Of a DNA stretch of 64,000 bases, positions 1 to 13,400 are shown piece by piece; position 1 is the first letter of the stretch; every line of letters begins with the position of its first letter. The stretch lies in the NCBI GenBank assembly GCA_004026145.2, contig CP034986.1, forward strand, positions 12,656,804 to 12,720,803, written 5' to 3'. A program made the translations under genes and the position numbers. The DNA is from Takifugu bimaculatus. Its lineage: Eukaryota > Chordata > Actinopteri > Tetraodontiformes > Tetraodontidae. A model generated the notes under the pieces. It was not told the origin of the DNA, made no database searches, and was given only the letters and a program-made list of their open reading frames with translations.

Positions 1-701
1 TTCACACACACACTGAGTCCACTGTGTCTCTCGCCCGCTCTCTCCCGGCGAGGTGGCCCCGAATCAAAGATGCGATTTGTTCATTAGGAGATTACAAACG
101 AGGCTGCGGCGACGAGGCGAGAGGCCGTGATTAGTGCTTGCTAATTGCCTGATTTGCTTGTTGGGAGAAGCCTCACCTTCACCCCCCCCCCCCCCCCCCC
201 CATCACCCTCACCCCTCCTTTACTGCAGCTCCAACTGGAGAAGAGCTCATTTATGTGGGATAAGGAGCTGGTTCAGGTGCTCTCCTCGCCATCGCAGCGG
301 GCGTGAGCGTGGATGTTTGCTCGCCTTCGCCTTCATCCTCGACTTCCTCCTCTTCTCTTTTCATTCCTGCAAAACGCTGCCGCCGACGCTCCAATCAAAG
401 AGCTCAAGATGACAAAAAAAAAGCGTCTCTGAACACAAGCGGAGACGCCTGAAGTGGCTGAACAGAGGGAGGTTAAAAAAAGAGACGGAAAAAGAAGAGA
501 GGGCGAGAAAAAGGAGCGGTGGAGGGAGTGGCAGTTAAATCCGTTCCCTCTCCTGTTCCTAATGATCCGGTTGGCGGACCCAGGAGAGCCCCTCATACTA
601 ATTGATGTTAAGTGTGTGATTTCACTGCTAATCAAGGCCGAAACACCAAACACAGCGAAAGAGAGAGGGAGAAAGGGAGGGAGGGGGAGAGAGAGACTCA
701 C
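1..701 (-). other. agap1 intron 9 (partial)
   Basis: Intron sequence downstream of exon 9. It has a 20-base C run at 181-202 and, just after the exon 9 donor (640-700), a strong purine tract on the plus strand, meaning a pyrimidine tract in the transcript. The start of the PH-domain exon is not present. Confidence 0.8.
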
Positions 702-794
702 CTGTTTGATGGGAATGGCTCGCCCGCTCCCGATGCTGTCGGCTCGAGCTTCCAGGCCTTTTTTGTCCTTGTCCGTGTCGCTCGCCTTCCTCGA
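702..794 (-). CDS. agap1: agap1 exon 9 (last agap1 exon in the window)
   Basis: 93-nt phase 0-0 exon encoding SRKASDTDKDKKGLEARADS and IGSGRAIPIKQ, residues 320-350. The next residues in the family begin the split PH domain; they are not found between 1 and 701, so the next exon lies left of the window. Acceptor CTGCAG, donor CAG|GTGAGT. Confidence 0.93.
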
Positions 795-1456
795 CTGCAG
801 AGCGGACGAGACGAGAACCGTTACTATCAACGGCGAGTTCAACGCCGCCACAGGGAGACGTCTCCAGCTAATGTTTGAATGTGCCCGACTGAATGTGATC
901 AAATCTGCACCGGGATCGGGAACATTGAGGAAGACTTGGCTGGGCACACAACAGAACGTGTTCATGGACGTAATCACCACGTATTTAACCTCAAATACCG
1001 AAGTATGAGACTAAAACGTCAGTTGTTGCTGGAATACTTTTTCAAATGAGAGCAGGGTTTCCATGGAGACACTTACAGTGAAGAGGTTGGAGCGGCGTTT
1101 GGACTGCTTCCGGACGGGTGTCGGGGTGTTGGTGGTCTGCGGAACGTCGATGCGCAGCTCCTTCTGGCTGGTGCTGGGCGTAGACGGCACCGAGGACGAG
1201 TAGTCGCTCAGGCTCCCGCCGCCATTGCTGGTCTGGAGGGACAAAAGTGTGGGTGGAGGCTGAATTTAACCCGTGGTGCAGAGGTGGCTGAGGACTTGAT
1301 TTGTGCGTTTCTCATGAGCTCGTCTGCGCTGGGCGATGGCGTTTTAATGAGAAATCGATGGCGGGCTGAAGGACGAGGATCAGAGAGGCTAAAGAGGCTG
1401 AAGCTGATCAGGTTGTGCGTCGCCACCAGACATCAGCGAGGCGGGCCTGAGCAGCG

Positions 1457-1492
<36 letters not shown>

Positions 1493-4400
1493 CGCTGACC
1501 TGGCTGATGTGGACCGCCGCCACTTGCGTGACGCAGACGGACGAGTGACTCGGCGAGTTGGGGAGCGACTTGCACGGCCCGATGGACAGCTGCTGCTTCT
1601 TCTTGTTGGCCACGATCTTCTGGGCGACTGTGACACACAAATCACGCGAGGGAATAAGAAAACCACCCGATTCACGCAGATCAAAGGCTTCACGGGGACT
1701 TGTTAATATTTGTGTCGTTTTGGGCTCATGAAGGAAACTTCAAGCAGAACCTAACGGTTCTGCTCCTGTGTGAAGACTTTTCTAATGAACCCGACCAAAT
1801 CAGACCAAAAGGCTCCCGAGACCCCTCGGAAGGCCTAACATTTACACTCGCTCCGTCTGGTTTGGTTCTTCAACACTTCATCATTGCTTCTCCTCCGTCT
1901 CGCCGCTGCCCTTGGCTCGGCCCGGTGTCACCTGGTGGTAAATGTTTACGAGCAGCTCCTCATTAACGGGGACCGAGGCTTTAACGAGGCCAATTAAAAC
2001 AATGGCTTCATCTGAGACGCTCTGTGTTTATTGGAACAGAGATAATGGAGTCAGTAAAGTTTTAACTCTCTCCTGTCCCGACGACTCAGACGCATCACCA
2101 AACATTTGGGATTATCCCTGCGAGCTCGGGTCTTGGCTATTTCGATGGAATTATTGACAAGCGTTAGCATGTGTGATGCTAGCTGGGCTGGAGCAGCACA
2201 GGCTGGGTCACAACTCAGGTGTGAGAAACACTTATGATAAGGTTGTGCTAAGTATTTAAACTGTGCGGGGAACATAATTTAAGTTAATACATCAATCTTG
2301 GTTCTGCTTGGAGAAGCTGCCATTCCGTCTAATGGAACCCTCGTCGCTTTGATCAGATTTACGACGGGGCTGCACCACCAGGTGACATAAAACAGGACAG
2401 AGAGGTCAAACAATCAGAGTCACTTAAGAGCCGTTTTGCCAGGGACCAAATGATACGTTTCAATAAAGACAGGCTCATTTGATCATTTCTAAAGTCCTGT
2501 CCCGTCCCCCCCGAATCAGAATCAATGCCTTGATTTACACTGATGAATGTCTGGTGTGTGTTTTGGGGGGGGTGGAGGTCACTATGTCACTGGCTCGGAT
2601 GACGAGTGTTCAACATCTGCAGTCTCAGAAAGATGAACTCTGCGTGTGTTTTTGTGCATGTGTGTTGGGGGGTGGTGTCGTTGTAATTAGGCTAATTAAA
2701 TTAGCCCCGCTGATGGACGAGGGAACATGGCGCTGTCGCCCTCCTCCACCTTAGCCTCTGTCCCTCACACAGAGGTCACTTCCCCCGAGTGGACCCGGCT
2801 TCACTACACATCACAGGAAATCCACCCAGACACACACAGACAGAACATTAGTGGATAAAATAAAAACAATCTTCTTCTTTGAAAGCATGTTCGTACATGC
2901 GGGGATGGGAGGCAACATTAGCATGAGCTTGCCGTTTAGCATTTTATCGACCTCAATAGAGAAGAAAAAAACTTGGTGTCTCGACATGGATGACAGGCGA
3001 AAACCACACAACTACCCCCGCCCCTTTACCCCATCTCCCCCGCATGTAAAAATCATCTCAATGATGAGGAGGTCAATTATTTTTAACGCTAAATGTTGTG
3101 GTCACTTGTGCAGCTTCTCACTCGCTCTCTCATTGTGCAGTCACTGAAACTCATCAAAACCTTTATAACGTTTACCCTCCTCACACACACACACACACAC
3201 ACACAGATACACTAATCAAGTCAAATTAGAGCGAATCAGCATTTCTTCAATGGAAGACTCTGCTTGTCGCCGTGACGATGCAGCTGATTGTGAAGATGGA
3301 TATGGGAGATGTAATTAAAGCCCCCACCACTGCCGTCTGACCAACCATAATTGATTTGGACTCTGAATGAAGCGAAGGTCATGGCAATATGCATGCGGGA
3401 TCAATACACACATACACACACACGCGCGCGCGCTTGCACTTTCTCATAAATTGTGAATTTATTTACGATCGACAGACCGACGACGTTTGCAAATGTCATT
3501 TAAATCAGCGTCAAAATCTGTCAGAGAAGAATTAAAAGAAAATCTGTCTAAATAAATATGTTTTTCTATGATCAATTCCTGTTGACAAACAGGGATAATA
3601 TGATAAAACTCAGGAGAAAAGATGAGACAACAGAGGAAAGAATGCATAAAATTACATCTAGCATCAAATATTCAGCACACACATTCACACACGTGCACAT
3701 GCACGCACGCACGCGCGCGCACACACACACGCACAGACACACAGCTCCAGGCAGCCGTCGTCTTTCGGGTGTTGACACAAAACATTAAACTCGTTGTCTG
3801 CTGGATGATTAAAATACTGATTAATTTGAGATAATGACAAGAAAAATACCAAGAGACAGTGTCAGAGACAAGAACACACATTAACACACAGATACACGTA
3901 CACTGGAATAATTAAGACTGATAATAAGGCATCGTTTAGTGCGAAAAACTTCCTCCTGGCCAACACACACACAACAAATTCGGAATCCTTTGGGTTCCTC
4001 AGACAGTCACATTTCCAAGGCCTCAAATCTGCTCCTGCAGTGCCCCCTTCAGGACGACCAGTGTAATGGCGGTCGGGTCGGGCTCATGGTTAACTGCAGG
4101 GTTAATCAGGGCAAAACATACTCGAATATTATACACATCTGTGTATTGAACCACTGCTAAAAATAGTTCATTAACCTTCAAATTTAGTTAATAACTCAAA
4201 TCCAACAACAAGAGGTCTCTGTCCAGGTCAGTCGCAACCTTGGCAATGACCTCAGACACTTATTTTCCGGTAATGTCATATTTTTGACGATTTCATATGA
4301 AAAACTGTGGGTTCTTGCTGGTTCCGGCACCTCTCTGGCTCCCTCCCCTCGTTATGGTCAAACTTAATTGCTGTTCACTTTGCGCTAAATAGGTGAACAG

Positions 4401-7400
4401 GCCCATTTAATTTGTAATTCATGTGCGATTAGGAGAGTCTAAATGGCTCTGGATGGGCTGGGGGAAAGGGGCAATGTCACCTTCCCAGAGGACTGGATTA
4501 GAGTTAAGACTTGTGTTCATACCGTCCTGGAAGACCCGCTCGACATTGAGCCCGTAGGTGGCGCAGGTTTCATAGTAGGTGCAGCGTTTGAGGTCGTTGG
4601 ACAGTTTTCTGGCCCGGCTGTCTTCGATCACTCTGGGGTTGGCTGAGGTAATGGCATCTGGGAAATTCACAAAAAAAAAAAAAAAATACAATAAACTTTT
4701 AATGGCTACCAGAGTAATTCTTAACATGAGCAAATTTAACATCCAAAAGTGCCTTAATTTATACACACAAATATCAAAACAACAGTAAAAGTTCAATTAT
4801 TCAAGTTGAGGTGAGGCGCTATTAATAATCTGGCGCCCCCTGCTGTTCAAGACGTGTTTTCCAGCTCCAGTCTCCGTTTAAACACAAGTTTCCAATCTAA
4901 ATTGTTTTTGTAGGATAAAGATTGCAGTTTTGATGACTGTCCAAAAGGGGAGAAAATTCAAAAAAACGAGTTTAAATAAAGTAATGTAATTTTAAAACCT
5001 AAAACCTTAGTGAAGTAGCTATGACGCAATTCTGGCGACAAGAATTTTGAGGTGCGAAAGTATTGATGTCATCACACCCAGTTAAATAATAGTTTGATAT
5101 CTCTTTTAAAATTCAACAGTCCACTCTAAATTATCTTTACAAAAGACAGATTTTTACATTCTTTACAATAAATCAGATGAGGTGACTGTAATGAACGACG
5201 GAAACCACTAGAGGGCGGTAAGACCACAGAAACGGTTTGTGCCTGTGGGCGTGCGCGTCTCACCTTGTGTGCCGACCAGCACCAGCGGCAGGTCGGCCGG
5301 GTTCCTGTAGCTGGCGAGGCGGCTGAAGTAATGATAAACTGTCTGGAAGCTGTTCTCGTCCTCCAGACTGAACACGAAGATCACAGCATCCACCCACAAA
5401 GCAAACTGAAGCAGAGAGTCAAAGTTAATGTCAAATAAATATTTTCAAACAGCGTCCTGAAATGGTAATAATTTACTGGCTTCAGAAATGTAAAATGCTT
5501 CAATCCCTAAAACTGAATCCAAACTGGAAAAACAACTTCCTCTGATGTGAACGGGGAGGAAGATGATCCCTTTGAGGTGAACAGGTGAATTATTCATGAC
5601 CACTCTTCTGTCTAGACTCTCTGGCATTAAACTCCATTTTGACACTTCACAGGATGGAGAAAGTGAAGAAGTACGACCCACTCATATGGATTCAGTCAAG
5701 ATTGCTGTTTGTCGGAGGGGGGGAAGCATCTCGAGTGTTTCTTTAACACAATTAGCCCATAATCAGAATCTGTGGTTAAACTGGGCACAAAAGAGGAGTA
5801 TGGAAGGATGAGAGGTGCAGATGAGCCTCAAGCAGGAAGTCCCTCTGCTAACATGTTTGTGGCGACTCTCCAAGTGTTTCTGGGCTTAAACGGTGTCGTT
5901 CAAAGAGGTTGCAGTACTCACCTGAGGCTCTGGGGGGCCTCCTTCATCCCTGATCAGCAGCAGGTGACTCTGACCATCGACCACGATCTCCTTCTTAAAG
6001 CGACCGCCTGCGGGAGACAACAGCCGCTGTCAGAGGTGCAGGAACGGTGAGGCATGGTCACTGCTCTTCTCTATGTTCTAGTCTGACATGATTGATGTCA
6101 CAGAAGTGATCAATGGATGGATCGATCGGGTGAACGATGACTGCTATCCAGGAGGGGAGTGAATGTTAACGGCGGACATTAGCGATGCGAGTGATCAGCA
6201 GAGGAAGTGGCGAAGGGAGATGTTACACACACTCACAAACAAATGACTGGAGCTGTACTACATCATTGGTGGTGCTGATGGATGTTATTATAGCAAAGCT
6301 GCTTCTTTAGCCTCAGATTTATTTCTGGTTGGAACCTTGAGTGCAGGAAGTTTACGTGTTCCCTGGTGGTCTGTGGTCTCCTGAGGAGATGTTTCAGGGG
6401 AACTCCTTCAGTGCTAAACTCTGGCGTGATGTTTTATTTTAAGCTTCCGAGTTCAGCGATTTTACTCTGGAGGTTGGCGTTGAAAATGTTCAAACCTGCC
6501 ATTTTGGCTGAGAGATTCTAAACACGTATCCTGCACCAGGTTTATGGATTAACTAGAATTATAAAGTCAATTAAATGTGGACATGATCTTCCTCTCCACA
6601 GACGTGCTGCTGGGTTTTAGTGCGCATCCATCTAATGGTGACGCTACAGTGGCCTCTGAGCAGAACTTCTCTGTCTGCAGATGGACCCTGCACCAGTGTT
6701 GTTCCATTTTGGGTCAGTGTGGGGGGAGAAAAACTCTTCCTGATTTGACAGGAAGTGGAGGAACCCAAAAATGGGGCTCTGGGTGTTATTTTGGGCAGAG
6801 AGAGCTGCAGCCGAACATGTGGCGATCTGCGCTGCGGTAATGATAGAGGGGATGTTTGTGTGACACACACACACACGCGCACACACACACACACACACAC
6901 GCACACACGCACACACGCACACACCACACACACGCACACACACACGTTTTATGAGGCTGGCTGAAAGGGCCAGTTTCCTCCCTCTTCACATATTTTGTTG
7001 AGATGTTTGTGTTGCGCTAAAATTAAGAGTGGAAGGTTTTTAAAGCTTCTTCATGGCGCAATATCAAACAACTGCTTGATCAATGGAAGGAATAATACAA
7101 ACATTACATTCAAAAGAAGCTAAGTGGAGATTTCAGGAACAAAAAAGTTGAAAAAAAATCATTGAAAAAAATCACTCATGTTGCTTCATTAAGGAGATTT
7201 CCTGTGTGTGTGTGTGTGTGACGTGATGAAGGGAGAAGGAAGCTTCCTGTGGATGGTTGAGGGTCGACAGCAGATGGAGGCGTGGATGCCGAGTCAGCAC
7301 CGTGCCGGCTGCTGTGTCAGCATGTTTCTGTGCATTGATGTACAGTATGTGGGCGTGATGCCATGTTGACGTGCAACGACACAGAGGGAGGGAGGGAAAT

Positions 7401-10400
7401 GAAAAGATAAGACAAGTGGGCGGAGCTACAGGTTCAGCTTCAGCAGCCAGAGAGATGCTCAGGAGGTCAGAAGTCCATCCTAAATTTGCAGATTTTACCA
7501 TATCAATAATATGCATAAACAAATAAAATAGGCCAAATGCACAGGCATTTTCTGATGCTGAAGCTGGTCTTTGGATCTAAAGGGACGGATGGAGTGACTG
7601 AGGAAAGAGTGCGGCAGCAGAAAGAGGATAGTTACCTGCATCCACGTCAGCTAGATTACAAACGCAGCCCAGAAACAAGAAACAAAAGGCAACACAAAAT
7701 ATGAAAGATGCCGTAACAGTTAATACATGCACAGTCAAAACCCCGAAAACCAGAGATGCAGGGCCAAAAAGAGAGAACTCTGAGGGGGGGGGGGGGTTTC
7801 AGGGGTAAAAAAACAAAAGATTTATAGTTGCAGCGAGGCAGAGAGAAGAGTAAATGAGTTTCAAAGAAAAAAATCATGAAAGAAAACAGAAGAACTCAAA
7901 GTGTAGAGTTTTATTGGCAGGTCAGCCAGAGGCCAGAATAAGAAAAAGAAAAAAACTGCTGATATAAGACTTGTTTCCTGCTTGAAGGAAAATCAAATTC
8001 ATGCGTGCACTTCCTGAATCCCTTCAGTTAGTACACACGACACACCAAATGTTTAAGTCTTGTCCATCCGTCAGATGTCCACACACCCGTCCACACCCAG
8101 CCTGATTGGTCCACGCCGTTCCCACTCATTTCCTCCCGTTCTTTCTTTTTTCACTACATTTGCGCCGGCGGGACCAAAGTTTAATCGTAGTTTTGCGCGT
8201 GAAACAGCAGTTTCTCCACGGCTAACATCGGCTAACATTGGTAGCAACAACTATTTACATGGATGGAAAATACTGTGGATTGTATCCATTCATCGTTTAT
8301 ACTTTACAGTGACTGAAGGTCAACAAAAGTAGCTCAAACTGCATTTTTTAGTTTCCTGCGCTGATGTTTGCTTTACATCCTGGTTTCTAAATTCTACACT
8401 GGCATTAGCAAATGTCCAACACATAAACAGTTATTATGGGTAAGTGGAATCCAACTGGTCAGTGTGCTGGTGTTACGCTGCTCCCCTGAAGTCAGACAGT
8501 AAAATGGCTGCAGATTAAAGGAAACAATAGAATCTTTCAAATGGGCTTTGGTGACTTGTGCGAGCTGCTTTAGCTCTGGTGGTCGCGGGTGATTTCCCAA
8601 CCAAAGCTCTTTTCCGTTTTAATGGTTTCCATGTGCTGCTGCTCGGCTGCTGTTTGGCTTTTGGGGTTGTTTTTGGAGGCGTGTTCAATCAGGAAAGCCC
8701 CCCCACACCTCATCACTGGGGGGGGGACTCATTACTTTTGCCGTGACAGAATACAGGATCATTTTAACCTGATAACAGCTTCGGACCTTTTTATTCAACA
8801 ACTTGATGCGTTCACTTGGGAGGGGGGGCTTTGTCATCTTAAAAATGGGACAAGAGAATGTGGGAATGACAAAAACACTCAACAGATTTCTGTGTTTCAA
8901 CACACAAAAATAAAGGTTGATTGTTTCCCCTCCATTGTCATTGCCAAACTCAAAAACGCTCTCGAACGCAGCTTCAAATCCAAAATTCAAATAAATCAAC
9001 AGAGCAAGCGGCCGCCCTGAGGCCAGTTTGGAGAGCCCCAACACTAACTTGAGGTTGGCGGATGATGGCGAGCGTTTGTGGCCAGTGGTTTTGCAGCCAA
9101 TTGTGCTGATTAACAGGAGCTGGTGTGAGCCGTCTGCAGCCCAGGCTCCAGTCTGCAGCCCAGGAATAGTTCTGCTCGGGGGATTTGTGGTGCTGAGCCT
9201 GCCACCAACGCTCTCCCATCAACTGCCATGGGAATCCAAGCTCCCATTTTATTTTTAGATCCCTGGAATTTCAGAGCGGCACAAGCTTCCTGCCGTTCTA
9301 CTCTTCCCTGAAGCTGCTTTTATTCCTGGTTATGCAACGATATCAGAGATGGTTTTGATGATCTGACTGAAGCCGAGATGCATCGTTTTGGACGAGCGGC
9401 GAGCAACAACAAGCCATCAGGGCTTTTCTGCCGTTTGATTGGGGCTGGCTCCAACAGCATGTGCAAAGCTGTTTGCAAAGCTCCACCGTGTTGCCGTTGG
9501 CGATGCTGCTGTGTAATTAAGGCTGAGCGGTGGAAACGGACCAGCGGACATTTCGCTGTCTGACACTGGTCATTTTTAAGAGATACGTCACCTCTATAAC
9601 AGATTTTCTCAGTTTTCAGGGCACTCTGGGGATTCCCCACAACCGACAGCAGCTGGGATTGTTTTCCAGAGTCCATTTTTATCAGTTACTCCTTTGTAAC
9701 ATATTAATCAAAACGGCTTCAACAGTAAAACGTCAAGCGCACCGACTGGAAGGACTCGTTTCTCCACTGAGGGCCCCAAAGCTAAAACTGGTTTGTGGGA
9801 AGCTTGGCGACCACATCACAACAGCGGCAGAGTTTTCTTCCTAAATGAGCAATGTTTGATGGTTTTCAGGGGGTCGAGCATAACAAACAAAAAGGTCAGG
9901 AAAAGTCAATTAGCTCCAGGGAGTGTGGTTGAATGTACCTTATCTTCAGCGGTTAGAGAAGTAAAGAGGGGGAATTTTTCTATATGCTGCTGAAAGCAGT
10001 TTTCGTCTCCGACCTGATGAGTAATAACTGGTTTTCATATATTTCAGGCACTGTTTTAAATGTTTGGTTAAAGCAAACGCATGCATGGCCTCTCCTACAT
10101 ACTTTTTTGAGTGGCTGAGGCTTTTAATTTAAAAGATTGGAGCAGAAAGACTCCCCAACTGTTACGTTTGCAGCAGAATTTCTAGGTTGTTAGGTTGAAA
10201 TCCATTTAACCTAAAAGATCAAATGTATTGACTACATAATTGTGTCATTTAAAGTTGATGATTTCTTATTTGTGAAACTCTTAAATAGTGAATATACAAA
10301 ATCAAAGCCTTTCTGTCTGGTAATAGGACCCATTTTTGCAGACATCTCGGGGTCTCTGTGCTGGTGTGGCTCAGCACCACCTGCTGAAGGTTGCAGATGA

Positions 10401-13400
10401 TAATCCCACCAGTCTGATGCTTCCTGAACGCTTTCGTGAGTGTCAGGAGAGGAAAGAGCTGCTGCTGTGAAATATTAAAGGAATGCGGGGTTTGGCAGAA
10501 GTGGGTCTTCGCCTGAGGAGGCTGCTACACTCGACGGTATGTGGGCGAGCTGGCAGCCGAGCGGCTTTAATATTGGATGAGGAATATGGCCGATTCCGCA
10601 GGGTGTGAGTGGGGAGCGTATAGAAAACAGAGTAAGCTTTTTTCATAGAGATGAAACATTCAGGAGTCCTGAAAAGAAAAGTGGCGCAAAGTGTGCCGAA
10701 AGTCGCCGTCATTAAACTTTGATTGTGTCCAAATTAAATCACCGCTTTTTGAGGGATAATTCCAGATTATTGCAGCATAATCTTGGTATGTTTTTTCATA
10801 ATATCACCAACATAATGTGGTGACCAGATCGCTGTTATTAGATATTCTGTGAAAAGGATTAATGAGCCTGTAAATCTGTGAAAATGAGACCATGTTTGAG
10901 AGCCAGAGATAATATCTGTATGAGGATCACAATCACGGTTTTTCCAGTCGGATGGTGAGTTCAGAGTCAGATGATGAGAGTAGGAAGTTGAGGAGCTTCC
11001 TCAAACAGAGAGGAGAAGTAGAAATGGAACTTCTGCTCTGGGCAGCTGCGTGCAGAAGAGTGAGGTCGCTCGCATCTTATTCTGCCCGCTGGGGTTTTAA
11101 TCCAGCCGTGTTTTAGCACATCCACCCTCGCTTTTTGGAGCTGACTTAATCTGCTTTGCCTGTTTATTATTTATTTATTTGACTGAACTAATCATGGACA
11201 GAGGGGATTGTGGGTAAAGCTGGTTAAGTTTGGATGTTTTCAGTCAGCTGTTGACAAGAAAACAGACACAGCCAGATCTCTGAGAGACAGATGGACAGAA
11301 GGCACTCGGGTTCTGACCTTCAGGTGACTCCTCCTGGACGTACGTTCCTGTCAGGTACCTGTGGACCAGCGCCGACTTACCGCTGGCAAGGTTACCCACA
11401 ATGCCCTAGGAGATGGGGGATTGATAAAGTTAGAGAGCAGCATTTCCGACACAGGGGTGAGGTTTGTCTGGATCACTCACCACTTTTAGTTCTGGAACCG
11501 TTCGGCTCAGCGTCCACTCCTGACTGTTCACAAACGCATCTGCAGAGACACAGACAACCTGTCAATCATAGTGCATTCATGTATGTGGGGTAAATGAGGA
11601 GCCAGGGAGGGAACACTCCCAAAAAGGGCCCTTGTTTGCCTAGCATATTGTACATATTAGAGCCACAATCAGGGTCAAAACAGAATCAGGGAAAAGGAGA
11701 GAACATTTACCTTTGAAAACAAGTCAACTTCATATTTAACAAATTGAGCAAGCGAAGCCCTTTGCCAGAATCACACACTCAACTTTCATTCACTTGCCCC
11801 CCCCCTCTCCAAAAGTCCTCCAGGACAGACTGTGGAACCAGATTTCTGCGTCTGAACGACCATCAAGCCCCCTCCGTCACCCCATGTGGGACTGTTCATC
11901 TGAGGCTGACGGAGAATTTGACTGTAGCGTTTTAAGACTCAGAGCGGAGGCAGCGCGGCTCCGAGGTCATGGGAAACGAGGGGCGTTGGAGACTAATCGA
12001 TCCTCGGCAGCGGGTGTGCGTGAGCACAGACACACAGTTACTGTGTTTGCATTTGTTCACGTCGCTATCAAAGTTTTGTTTTTGCAACGTGGTGATTTCC
12101 GTGTTATCAGGGAGGTTCCATCCTGAAGAATTAGACTCACTCTCACACAGTAGGAACCATCACAACACGTCTGCTTTCCCATGATGGCGGGTCAAAATTT
12201 TCCAAAAACAATTTTATTTGACTATCTGGGAGGGGAGTTTATTTAGAGGTTTGCTATGACTCAGAGATGAGTTAGATCTAAATGAGTTTAATAAAGTAAT
12301 GATGTAATAAATGTTGAAACAAACGTCCTACAGACACAGTGGAACCACCAGAAGGTGACGCCGGTCATCCCCGGCGGTGTCGCCCACAGAAATCTTTCCA
12401 CTCATCTTTCCATAACGTCCATGATATCTAGGCCAGTGGGCCACGTCCACTTACAGCCTTCAGCCCTTTTTTATTAATTCAGCAGCACTGATCTGTGTCA
12501 GCCTGTACACTCACAACGTGTCTCTACCAGAGAGGGAGGGAGGGAGAATAATAAAGATAAGAAAAATGTTCATGCAGGTCAACACTCCAGACCAGGAATG
12601 CAGTATTCTTGTTCCCAAGAACCTTCAAGGTCTTGAATTAAGATAATAACAATTAATAAAGCTAGCGTAGTAAAAAGTAATTGATTGAAGTGAACAATTT
12701 AAATTTACTGAGTCCACAATTTAATGAAAACCTCAAAGATTATTTCTAATGGAATTAAGGCTGCTAACATGTGTGTGTGTGTGTGTGTGTGTGTGGTTGC
12801 TAATCAGTCTCAAAGAAACCAGAAAGATGCTAGCCTGTTTGTGAGGGGACACACACACAGGGGGATTGTAGTTTCCACAAATGTCTGCCTGTGTCGTGTG
12901 ACCCCTCCCTCTCTGCCAGGCAGGATGTTGATCCAGCTGCTTCCTGTTTTCAAGGGTCCTCCAGTTTCCCTCGGCTGGTTCCCAGGAGAACCCAAAAATC
13001 ACCCGTAGCGGGCATCAACCCACCCCTGGGCCAGGTGACCCGGCATTACAGTGACTGGTAGAGTTGCACTGGATAACTGGTGCTCCCTGGTTCTTTAACA
13101 CTTTTATTTGATTTCAGTGCTGACAGATGTGTAAGATGTTTGCCTCACACACCTGAGGATGGTGACAGGTGAGCCTGGCAGGTACTTGAGGTCATGGGAT
13201 AAAGTCACTGATGCAACAAAACACAGGACAGGTACAGCATCGGTGAAAAGGCCAGTGGAGGAAAAGAAGACAGCCAGAGAGAAACGGGACAGGCGAGAAA
13301 ACAGATGGGTGAAGATCTCTACTGCTCTGCTCGGGGACAGAGAAGCTCTGAGCATGTAATGTGGGGACGGAAAACACTCATTCCTGCATCCATCCACTGT

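Larger units (their letters stand above)
1628..4522 (-). other. agap1 intron 6
   Basis: 2.9-kb intron between exons 6 and 7. It holds CA/CG tracts at 3182-3204, 3405-3434 and 3676-3741. A unique stretch at about 3225-3400 looks non-repetitive and contains homeodomain-like motifs (TGTAATTAAAG, CCATAATTGATTTGG). No other exon was recognised. Confidence 0.75.

Noticed and set aside
454..1008. 184-codon plus-strand frame overlapping agap1 exon 9
   Set aside because: It is the antisense shadow of the exon and an adjacent purine tract; the minus strand has the conserved exon with splice sites.
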